DNA from: Acanthococcus lagerstroemiae
Lineage: Eukaryota > Arthropoda > Insecta > Hemiptera > Eriococcidae
Assembly (NCBI GenBank): GCA_031841125.1
Contig: CM063110.1
Span: forward strand, 51,559,946-51,623,945
Direction of reading: 5' to 3'
DNA: 64,000 nt
Both the position numbers and the translations under genes were made by a program. Below the pieces are notes generated by a model that did no database searches, was not told the origin of the DNA, and saw nothing but the letters and a program-made list of their open reading frames with translations. Below, piece after piece: positions 43,995 to 54,169 of the stretch. The stretch's first letter is position 1, and each line of letters starts with the position of its first letter.

Positions 43995-45069
43995 TTGTAG
44001 ATGAAGTTTTTCAGTCTCGTCACTGCGGATTTTCCGATGGCGATTCTTCTTTCTATCTCCGCCGTGGAGCCATCGTTGACATCAATCATCGACTCCAGAG
44101 ATACAAACGACTCTACTTTTTCAAAACCCGTCAGCAGGTTAGTGTCAGTTAGGACATCTTCACGGTCTATCAGCATAATGTTGGTTCGAAACATTTATGA
44201 TTGAGCAGCCCATACTTCTCACTGATCTTCCTGACACGTTCAATCAGCTCCGCGTTTCCCGGCCGAACGTTGCCAGCAGAGTTGTATCTTCGGCATATTT
44301 TAGATTCGAGATTTTCCGGCCACCTATTGAGATGCCACCGTTTCAGTTTTCCAGTGCCTCTCTCATAATGTACTCTCCATATATGTTGAAGAGTTGCAGT
44401 GACACGATATCTCTTTGCCTGATATCCCGTTCTGTCCTGAACGTTCCAGATTCCTCCCCTGCAATTCTTACAGTCATTTCACTCCTTCTGTTCAATGTCT
44501 TCATCGAGTCCGTCAAGTTTCTGGGTAATCCCATTTCCATTGTCGTGCTCATTAGGCTATTCCGCTTGACGCAATCAAAAGCTTTTGCATCGTCGATAAA
44601 GCACACTACTGCGGGGACATTATATTCACGGCATTTCACTATGATAATCCTTGTGTTAAGGATTTGCTCCCCGTTCCGCGCCCGGCAACAAAGCCTGCTT
44701 AAGAAGGCCTTTAGTCTTTCATCTATAATTTCCAACATTACTTGCGTGCGAAATTAAGGCTACTGTTCGGTAATTGGCACATTTCTTAGTGTCTCCTTTC
44801 CTTCTCTGGCCATGTCCCTGTGTGCCACACATGAGTACAAATTTACCATAGGATGAGCTCTGCATCTCACCTTCTCCACCTGGGACTTTCCCGTTCTGTA
44901 GACTCTTGATTGCGTTCCTAACTTCCTCTATGATGATTTCAAGTTCTGTCTCTGGTTCCCTCGAAATAATGATCTGAGGGGCCGAGTTATCTGTGTCCTT
45001 GTGTTCTTCGCAGTAGTCCCTCCATCTATTAAAATTTCCCAACTCCAGCGAAGCATTGGAGGGGGGCAA
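43995..45069 (-). pseudogene. RTE RT fused to the R1-like segment
   Basis: The minus-strand reading includes EEVRNAIKSLQNGKVPGGEG, KGDTKKCANYRTVALISHAS, LCCRARNGEQILNTRIIIVK, CFIDDAKAFDCVKRNSLM and NLKYAEDTTLLAT (YADD changed to YAED, about 44287-44298). VESFVSLESMIDVND and EIERRIAIGKSAVTRLKNFI follow. This is a nearly complete RTE RT palm and thumb in several frames. Near 43995 it passes without a break into R1-like RT on the same strand, giving the chimeric frame 44194-43352. The upstream end fades near 45069. Confidence 0.82.
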
Positions 45070-45589
45070 GCTGCCCTCCCTGTGCCCCTTTATTTTCGTC
45101 CATGATCAGATACTGATGTACAAACGGGCGCTTCAAAACTGGATTTAATGGCATTTCTGTTATGCCCCTCCCCTTTCTCGACCCACTATAAATGAAATAA
45201 GAAATAAAATAATTCGATCATGACGTATTGATTAACTTCATTTGTTTAATATCCTCGAAAATAAGACTCTTTTGAGTTTGTTTGAGACAAACATTTTTGC
45301 GATTCCCTCACACTGATTTAAGACTTCTTGAAACTACATCTAGGCTGTCGCTAAAAGATTGAGACTAAAATTCGCAAGGCCCACCAACGCTACCTATCGG
45401 CGTTTCGACACAATAGGGAAATAATTTGGTTCATTAGCTATCGATTGAGACCACGCCGAGCTCATTTGATTAAAAATTCGCTGTTCCAGACCAATTTGAA
45501 AAAAACAAAACAAAAAAAAAACAGATTTTTTAAAGATTTTTTTTTTAAAGAAGGAAAAAAGCATACAATCACAAAAATTTTTTTTAGTC
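45070..45589. other. Unassigned stretch
   Basis: Includes a degenerate AAGTCTTGA-type patch (45270-45370, pyrimidine orientation) and A/T runs near 45500-45550. No gene seen. Confidence 0.45.
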
Positions 45590-45735
45590 ATCATCTTCAT
45601 TAAGTACAAGAATGTATTTTTCAAAATAAGCGCCATCCATGGCTATACAGGCGTCCATTCGTTCTGGCCATTATCAAACGTTTTCGTGTATTCCGCCGCC
45701 GGTAAGGAGGGGAAAAACATATGTGCCGCGGTGAT
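45590..45735 (-). pseudogene. mariner transposase C-terminal fragment (inverted copy)
   Basis: The minus-strand reading FPSLPAAEYTKTFDNGQNEW and, one frame over, ERMDACIAMDGAYFEKYILV matches the end of mariner transposases (LP--EY-K-F--W--R---CI---G-YFE). Only about 45 residues survive. It lies head to head with the plus-strand fragment at 45750, and GTATTCCGCCGCCGGTAAGG is shared between the two in inverted orientation. Confidence 0.65.
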
Positions 45736-45749
45736 GACTTCTAAAAAAT

Positions 45750-45965
45750 CACAATTCACCCCCACCTCCGTATATTCCTGACCTTGCCCCCTGCGACTTT
45801 TGGTTATTTCCTCAACTGAAGGCAGCCTTACAAGGTCGTCAGTTCAACACGAATCAAAAAGTCGCATCACTGCAATGCAGATGTTTTTCTCCGCCTTACC
45901 GGCGGCGGAATACGCGAAAATTAGACAAGAGCCATCCATCATCGAACGAAGCTTGTGAGTTTTAT
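45750..45965 (+). pseudogene. mariner transposase C-terminal fragment
   Basis: The plus-strand reading HPPPYIPDLAPCDFWLFPQL then KAALQGRQFNTNQKVASLQC contains the third catalytic aspartate block of mariner DDE/D transposases (SPDLAPCDFWLFP). LPAAEYAKIRQEPSIIERSL follows after a frameshift. The first two catalytic blocks are missing, so it cannot act. Confidence 0.75.
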
Positions 45966-47787
45966 ACCGCAACTTTCTCGCCTAAAAGCTTGTGGGGAAC
46001 AGATTTTACCAGAAACATTTTTTTCATGAGCTCATAGTATACATGAACACACCTTCTGTACTTTCGATTTGATATCCTTTATTAATGAAAGCTTAAGAAG
46101 TTTCATTATTCAAGTTTTCACAGGATTAATTAAAGACAAGCAATCCCCAGCAATGAGAAGATAAACTGGTGGATAAGCGGCTCCGAGGGTGTTTTGCTCA
46201 TCTCATGATCACAGAATTAGAAAGAATAAAATAGTTCAGAATTCTACAGTTCTGCCCATAAGATTTGTGTTGAGCAGTATAAGTAGGGTGACGTTGAACG
46301 CCCACTCTAGTTTTGCAGCTAAATTTGATGAACGTGAAAAAAATTTCGATATGGTGGAATTTTCTGTGCTACATCACTATGTTGTCTTATAGAAACTTAG
46401 TTCGAGGCATGTATCTTTCTCCTGCGGGACTAGACTCGCCAGTTGGGAATCAAGGGGTTGGTTTTGGAATCGAAAGTGGCCCTTGTCAACAATTTTCCGC
46501 GAAAATCTTCAGTATCTGTTTTTGCTTCTATTTCTTCATTTTCTGTCTTCGATTTTCTATAAGCTAAAAGTGGAAGCATCTGAGTCTTACATGTGGCTGT
46601 ATTTCGAAGACAGGAAGTGATTACGTAGATCGGGGAACGTGGCAAATGTATGTTGAAGAACGTACTGAATAGCATTATTTTAATCGCCGAAGTGTGCGAT
46701 GTCGTTTTGTGTTTCATTAAAACTCTGGAGACGATGTTAATTGTGTCACTTTTACGATCAACTTATACGAACATAGAATGCTCGAGTGTTTCTTTTGTTT
46801 TTGTTTTTTTTTAGAAAAAGGTAGATTGCATTAGCTAATTTTCACTGTTGCTATATGTAAGTGTATAACTGTACATGGTAGTCAAAGCTCATTCACCTTT
46901 CCTACGGGTGTGAAAATTTGTATCCGTGCAGAGACGACGTACTAAAACCTTGAAAGCATTGAGATAAGTAAACTAAAATTCATGCAAGTTCTAGAAGTCT
47001 TCCTCGTCCCATACGTCGACGAAACAGGAAAATAAAACAAATTATTTAGAAAATCGGTATTTTAAGTCAAATACTACGCCTCAGACAAGCTTCATTTGTA
47101 TTTTCGGTTGAGTTCACCAAAAGACTTTCACGTGCAACGCAATTTTCGCCTTCTGCATCACATAATGGACGAACCAAGAATAATAGCTCGCTAGTACCGA
47201 GCTAAAAAACGTATAACTTGAAGCGAATAATGTTACTCAGCCCCAGAGGATGATAAATGAGAAATTAAGTACATTATTAGCTACTCGGGCTGTTTCGACT
47301 TTCGAGCTTCGTATATGCAAATCGCAAGTCACGGAAGCCAATCGCGAAAAAGCGCGCACTGTTACGGGTGCTGTTGCTGACGATCGAAGCGCAAAAATGG
47401 GGGTGAGGGATCCTCTTAAACGTTAATTAAATGGAAATGGTTATAGTTAATTCTTACCCTTGTTGAATGTTCCGCGTAGGGAGGCTTCCTCGTACTTTCA
47501 AATCAGACAAGAGATGACTTTACACTCGTAACTGAAAAGTATCTTTCTATTGGGTATGTTCGAACTGAACTATCTCACTGGCTCTAATTTCAAAGAGGAC
47601 TAAAATTCGAACTCGTTTCTTGTCTTAGCCTATTATTTAGTTCCATGGATGCATATTAGGGACTCGAAGAGCACATTTCCTTAACCAACCCCTTTCACCT
47701 CTCATTTATCTACCAATTTATTTGTACTAATAATAAGAAAACATAAAAACTAATCCATAACAGTCACTAAAGATTTTCTGTTAAATA
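45966..47787. other. Unassigned stretch
   Basis: No gene or family recognised. 46900-47470 is low in repeats. The last 90 bases may be the 5' leader of the RTE fragment that starts at 47788. Confidence 0.4.
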
Positions 47788-48285
47788 ATGAATTTACTAC
47801 GGCCCAACAAAACCTACCAGAAAGCACAAAAAATAATGAAAAAGCTCTACAAGAAACGCATCAAATCACCCTTCGATAAATCAGACTCGGTACAAATTTC
47901 CTCACTCAACGTAAGAACCCTAAAGCAATACGAAAGTCTAGTAAAACTAGAATCAGCTTTTTTGAACTTAAATCTAGACATAATTAGCCTGGCAGAAATC
48001 AGACGAGAAGGAGACTGTATAATTGAAACTAAGGCAGATAATTTATTCTGCTACATAGGAACAAGAGGTGGTCAGAGAAGAGTTGGGTTTCTGATCAAGA
48101 AAGATCTCAGCCAGAACAAAGTGGAATTTAAAGGCGTGCCACAAAAACTAGGAAAAATAACGCTCACAATAATCCAAATGTATGCCCCTAAGAAAGAAAC
48201 TTTAGACACCATAATATAAAATTTGAAGAACCAACTGTTGGTTATAGGCGACTTTAATGGCCAAGTTGGATCGTAAAATTCAAGA
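47788..48285 (+). pseudogene. RTE endonuclease fragment
   Basis: Open from MNLLRPNKTYQKAQKIMKKL through ISSLNVRTLKQYESLVKLE, IISLAEIRREGDCIIETKAD, NLFCYIGTRGGQRRVGFLIK and TIIQMYAPKKETLD, then, one frameshift on, LLVIGDFNGQVGS. The asparagine of SLNVRTL, glutamate of AEIRR and GDFN are the conserved AP-endonuclease positions. It is the best preserved endonuclease N-terminus of the window's RTE family and parallels 30215-34520. It is cut off at about 48285, where SINE-like sequence begins; RT is absent. Confidence 0.8.
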
Positions 48286-48293
48286 GAACATGA

Positions 48294-48362
48294 GCTGCCT
48301 CAATTGATACTGTATCTAGTCGCTGTATTCGCTAGGATGTTAATGGGTGTTCGAATGTCACT
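48294..48362 (-). mobile_element. SINE family 1 scrap
   Basis: CTCAATTGATACTGTATCTA...TCGCTAGGATGTTAATGG matches part of the SINE at 20390-20450 in the same orientation. It abuts the broken end of the RTE endonuclease. Confidence 0.65.
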
Positions 48363-48889
48363 AGCCTTCTCGGCGTTAACAAACTATATTATTTTAACAT
48401 AGTGTAACAAAATTCGCCCCGAAAAACGCACAAAAACGCGTACTAAGAACTTTTAATGTCACACTAATACAAACGCACGAAAACAGGAGCTAGATAGCTT
48501 TGAAAACGCACAGTTTATCGCATATAAAACTAAACTATACGGCGACGGCCAGCGGCCTTTATATATCCAGGCGTTATCGGCAAAACTCCTTATCGCTTTT
48601 GTCATCGAACTTCTATTCTGCTGCTCGAAACGTATCGATTTTTCTTCCCTTATCTCGAATGTCCGGGAGTATTCGCCACACTAGCATTGTATTGACTAGT
48701 CGCAGTGACATGTACTTTTGCTGCAAACTTTGTGTTCGAGTAGTAATATGTACATTGGAACATTTAAGTTGTATCTTCGGTCTTTCAGGATGTATAGATA
48801 TATCTGTTGTATGTTCGGGGTCCGTAAAAAAGAATTTGTTTTCTTGCCATCTTTGATCTATAGCTGTTGTACTCCTCCAGTGTTAGCCT
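48363..48889. other. Unassigned stretch
   Basis: The open frame 48500-48856 (118 residues) has no recognisable domain. No repeat family recognised. Confidence 0.4.
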
Positions 48890-48897
48890 GTTCTACA

Positions 48898-51449
48898 CAG
48901 GGCCGGCAACTTTTCATAATCCCATGTGTAGCGGAAAAAAGTCACTGATTTTATACAATGTTTTATTATCGGTATCGCTAGGCCGTACGCATAAAAATGA
49001 AGCTTTAACGTCGAAGCAAAAGAGCGGAATGAGAGCCGTCGCTCCGAAGGGAAAGATACGAGTAAGAGTTTGAGGTTTTGCTTCAATTTGTATACATACG
49101 CTTTCTCTTTCTCTTCAAAGAGAACGCTCCACAAAATGAAGCGAGTGCTTCAATGATACCAACGTTTGTTCAAGTTGTAACCAGCCGACGTATGTGTCCA
49201 AGGAACTTCTTCTAAATCGAAAATCATTCAAAGAAGCGAAGACAAAGATGGTGGTGGTGTACAGGTGGAAAACGCACCAAACGTACAAAACGATGAAATT
49301 CTTTTCGGGGAAAAATTTCCGATGATTTGTAAAGAATTTCATCAGAAATCTTCGAGAAGATTCCTTTGACTTTCGAAGAATTTTATCGAAAATATAAGAG
49401 AAAAACTTTCCGATCATTTTTGAAGAATTTCATCGGACATCATGGAGGAAAATCTTTGATGATTTCAGGAGAATTTTTTTGGCAATCTTTTCCGGAGAAT
49501 TTCATCGGAAATCTTCATAAAAAATTTCCAATGTTTTCCAGAGAATTTCTTCAAAAATCTTCGGGAAAACTTTCCGATAATTTATGAAGAATTTCGTCGG
49601 AAATATTTGGGAAAAAACTCCGATGGTTTTTGGAAGAATCTTATCGAAAATCTTCAGGAAGAATCTCCGAGGATTCCCGGAGAATAATTTCATTGGAAAT
49701 CTTCGAGAAGAATCTCCAATGATTTTTAAGGAATTTCATCGGATATTTGGAAACAAAATTCCAATAATTTCCGAAGAATTGACACTATTTTCCACTCATG
49801 CGATGGAATCAGAGATTCTTCCTAAAAATTTCTGATGAAATTCTCCGGAAATCAGTCCACAATTTCCAAAGAATTTTATCGAAAAAAATTTGAGAAAAAT
49901 TCCGATAATTTCAAAAAATGTCGTTGGAAATCTTCTAAAATAATCTTCACTAATTTTTGGAGAATATCATCAGAAGAAATTTCCAACAATTTCCGAAAAA
50001 TGTTATGAAAAATCTTCGGGGAAAATCGCTGATCTCATCGCATGAGTGAGTGGGAAATAGTCTGAATTCTTCGGGAATCAGAATTTTTCCCCTAAAATTC
50101 CCGATGAGATTCCTTAAAAATCATCGGAGATTCTTCAACACTTCCAATGAAATTCTTCAAAGATCATCGAACATTTAAGAAAAATATTCTTGAAAAATTC
50201 TTCAGAAACCATCGGAGTCCCCCCCCCCCCAAAAAAAAAAATGCCTATAAGATTCTTCAGAAATTATCAGGAAATTTTCTCGATGAATTTTGTTGAAATT
50301 TTTTGGAAAATATTGACAGTTTTTTCTAAAGACTTCCGATGAGATTCTTCGTTAATTACCGGAATTTTTCCCCCAAAGATTTCCGATGAAATTCCTTAAA
50401 AATAATCCGAGATTTTTCCTGAAGATTATCGATAAAATTCTTCAGAAACTATCGGATCCTTTCCCCAAATGATTCCTATTCAAAAATTACTGGAAAATTT
50501 TCTCGAAGAATTTTGATAAGATTTTTTGGAAAACATTGGAAATTCTTCGGAAATTTTCTGAATTTTTTTTTCAAAAATTTCCGATGAAATTCGTTTAAAA
50601 TCATCGGAGATTCTTCTCGAAGATTTTCAGTGAAATTATTCCTTGGAAATCATCGGGGATTTTTCCTGATGATTTCAGAAACAATTCATCAAAAACTATC
50701 GGATTTTTTCAAAATATTTTTGATAAAATTCTGTAAAAATGATCGGAAGGTTTTGAAAGAAATTTTCGGAAAACATTGGAAATTTTCTTTAATTCCCGAT
50801 GAAATTCTCCGGAAATTATCAGAGATTGTTCTCAAAGATTTGTAATAAAATTCCTTGGAAGCCATCGGAGATTCTCCTTGAACATTTTTGATGAAATTCT
50901 TCGGAAATCATTGGTAATTTGTCCTAAAAATTTCCGATGAGAATTTCTAGAAATTATCGAACCTTTCTCCTGAAGAAATGCTTCAAAAATCATCAGAGAT
51001 ATTTCTCGATGATTTCTAATAAAATCCTGTGGTATCGTTTGAGATTTCCCTTAAAATTATCAACAAAATTCTGCTGAAATCATCGGAGATTTTCCTCAGT
51101 GATGTCTGATGAAATTCTCCGAAAATTCTCTGAAATTTTTCCTTAATATTGTCGATAAAATTCTTCGGAAATCAAAGGAATCTTCTCGAAGATGAATAAC
51201 TGCATATGTTTTTCGAGAAGAAGTCTACACCCGGGACTAGATTCATTTTTTCGCGAGCGAAAGCTTCCTTTTTGAAGTTAACACTCCTCTTTATGCATAC
51301 AACTCGAAAGGAAATTTTTTTTCCGAAGCAAATGCTTCCTCATCACTTTTTTAATGTATACACTCTGCAGCTTGCACTTCACTTTTGCGAGGTGAAAGCT
51401 GAAGCTGTAAGCATTCGCTACACCCGCTATACAGAAGTTGCCGGCCCTG
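48898..51449. mobile_element. hAT-type fold-back element, 2552 bp
   Basis: Begins CAGGGCCGGCAACTT and ends AAGTTGCCGGCCCTG, exact inverted ends. A perfect 8-bp duplication, GTTCTACA, lies at 48890-48897 and 51450-51457. Subterminal parts are also partly inverted (GTGTAGCGG against CCGCTATAC). The core is a degenerate array in two opposite halves (49346-51200). No transposase frame exists, so mobility would depend on an enzyme encoded elsewhere. Confidence 0.95.
49346..51200. repeat. Degenerate palindromic array
   Basis: The left half repeats GAAGAATTTCATCGGAAATC-TTCG units. The right half repeats the reverse complement (GATGAAATTCTTCGGAAATC). The outer ends pair (TCTTCGAGAAGATTCCTTTG near 49348 against 51160-51200), and the inner arms pair (CACTCATGCGATG near 49793 against 50038-50060). 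Unit length varies around 45-50 bases. Frames in it are artefacts. Confidence 0.9.
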
Positions 51450-51457
51450 GTTCTACA

Positions 51458-52182
51458 TATGCCTGCCTGTTGGCTATATATAATTCTTCCCGTAATAACC
51501 AGTTCTAGAGTTTACCTTTTGACAATACGACAAAATAGGGGTACGATTTCTGAATGGCAACTTAGAAGAATGGTTCAATAGAGACAGTGTTATAGATTAA
51601 TTTTTATTGCCTCCAACATTTGTCACATTCTAACATCATGTCTGAGATGAGACCATGATAAAGTCTTTTCCCGATGTCTTTCTGACTGTCTTCATTTGTC
51701 TTCGAACTTTTTCAGTAGGCCTGTTTGTGCTAAATTATTACTCGTTAATTCTATTCATCGATCTATTGATCGGATTTTGAGAGATCAGGGCTCTCTTATC
51801 CGTGAAGTAATACTGACCGTATAATTATGACGTTGTACTGTCCAAACATACTTATCACTTGACGGCTCTGATTCTCATCGCTCCTAACTTTTGTGTTCAG
51901 GCTTTTCTCAAAAAATATGACGTAAAATGTGAACCCTTTTGGTATAAAACAGTTTACCTGTATAGAAATAGAATCACTGAACTGCAACCGACTGATTCTC
52001 AGTATTGATTTTTTTCAGAAGTCAACTATTTCTGAAGCATTTTCTGCTCTTCGAGGAGAGGGGTAATTGCCTTGTACTCTTCCCGTACGTCCGTGCCTGA
52101 CTCATCGACAGGTAAGTACACGACGTACTTACATATATTGGGATGGATTATAATTTTGATTTTTTTTTTGTGAGATCAAACC
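51458..52182. other. Unassigned stretch
   Basis: No gene or clear repeat; a short T run lies near 52158. Confidence 0.4.
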
Positions 52183-52301
52183 TGATGATGATGATATAAG
52201 GTTATCAGTCTTACGACCGGTTTGATGCAGCTCTTCATTTCTTCCTATTTTGTGCGAGTTCTTTCATTTCCAAACAACTCTTACATATTTGACATGCTCG
52301 A
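52183..52301 (-). pseudogene. RTE LINE 3' tail
   Basis: The minus strand runs through GAAGAGCTGCATCAAACCGG and TCGTAAGACTGATAAC and ends in a short (ATC)n run. This is the usual look of an RTE 3' end, with a coding end of the type LHQTGRKTDN and a microsatellite tail. It pairs with the RTE coding piece at 59256-59745, from which it is separated by the 6.95-kb element. Confidence 0.65.
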
Positions 52302-54169
52302 TTACACTACTGAACAAAATGAAATTTTTTGTTTGCACAACGCATTTAAGGAGGTGATTCTTGAGTACTTTTCAACGCTGAATACAGTGCCGTCGGCCGT
52401 TTTTCTCTATCACGTCTAGTTTTTCAGATCAAAAACTATAAAAAATTCAACTAAATGTGTTCAAAAAGAGGTTTAGGAACTGAATGTAGTCATACTGATT
52501 CGTGTTAGTGCACGGAATAACCGTATAAAGGGAGGTCTTGCGTCCGCTGAACACCGGCGTTGTGGGGTCCATTTTCGTTGTGAGGTCTTCGGCTAGGACC
52601 CCACAACGTTTTAACCAGATTTTTCGATACTTTGGGCCAAAATAATAGCCTAGAGCTTGATCCCGATTCGTTCTGGAAAAAGTCCCCCCTATGACTATTT
52701 TTCCGCTATACACTTTGTGTATCACCAGGTGTAAAGACTCTCAGAAGTATTCGCATTACTACAACGTTCTGAGGCCTCTGTGAAAACGCCGACGCAGTGA
52801 GGCCCCACGTTGCCAATTCTCACCATTCCTCTATACCTATGGAGGACGTTGCGAAGGTCGCAAATTGTGGAGTGAAGTTCGCGAGTAGTGGTTTACTCTG
52901 AAATCGGATTAAGAACGGGCTTGTAAAGCTAATTTGAAATTGTGTGTATTGGTGCCTGTATTTCGCGGCCGCTGAGAGGTCACACACCTGAATTATTTTA
53001 GGTATCGCTGTGGGGCCACTATCTTGTATTCTACCAAGCACTCACTCTTAATTCCAAAATGAGTAGAATCATGATACTACAAAGTCTGAGAATCCACAGT
53101 TCATCGACTGAAGTATCAGCATGGGTTATACATGGGTCATTCTCCCAATACTTCAATATTTGTCAAAAAAAACTAAGAATGTTAGAAAATAATTTTTTTT
53201 TGTGAGATAAGTGTAAATCTCTTCTATCATGTCAATCAACCAAAAAGTTCAAAATACATAACCTGACATATAGCTAACTAGCATCCCCAAACTGTGAAAT
53301 TACGGTCAAAATTCCATCATCGTCTATGTAACCACTCACGGATTTTTCTTAAAAACGCATCACACAAGACAGACATTTCTAATAAAAAATTTATGTGGAA
53401 TGTTTGTTGTGCAAGTCATTTGAGGACGGTGCCCAAAATTTTGACCCCTCAAGAGGGTCTACCAGCTACGTTGAAGTTGTGTAACCACTTTTATTCCTTC
53501 GTAGTTTGCACATTTTTATAGTGCTTATTGTGGGTGACATTCGTTTCAGGAAAAAAAGTAGAAACCCTGAATCCTTATAGTTAGAAGGAAGTTATGTCTC
53601 GTCCACAAAATAATTTCCAAAAATTCCGAAGTTCATATGGTTATACAAAATGTTTTTTTAACTGAAAATCGACTTTCCGTACTCTAAATTTTCCTTTGTA
53701 GACTACAGTAATAAACTGTGAAGCAATTATCACAAGTATTGAATAACCGCATACTTGTAGCAAGCCAACACTGTAGAATATACAAACGTGCTCAGTATTA
53801 AATTTTTTCAAAATACTGGCTGCCTACAGTCAATTTATACACAAAATATTCCTTCGTCGTCTACAAGATTTTTTCCCTTCGTCATATCCGAGTAAGACCT
53901 CTCAAAAAATCTATCCAAAATATATTTAAATTGATAAGCTTGCCTCTAATCGACTACCTATCGGTAAGGATCCTCGAGTTATCGATTTAATCGATTTTCC
54001 TGCATGCATAACACTGAAAATTGAAATAAAGGATCCGGAAAAATTGTATTACGCTTCCCGTATTAAAAAGCATATTCCACTGATTGCGTCACGTATCCAA
54101 TACTGCCGTGTTAAACAAGAACAATCTATGTGCACATTTAGGGAATTTGAGGGTGATTATGATCCGAGT

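Noticed and set aside
49366..49835. Open frames within the fold-back array
   Set aside because: The same frames recur with the array unit on both strands, as expected from reiterated sequence without selection.
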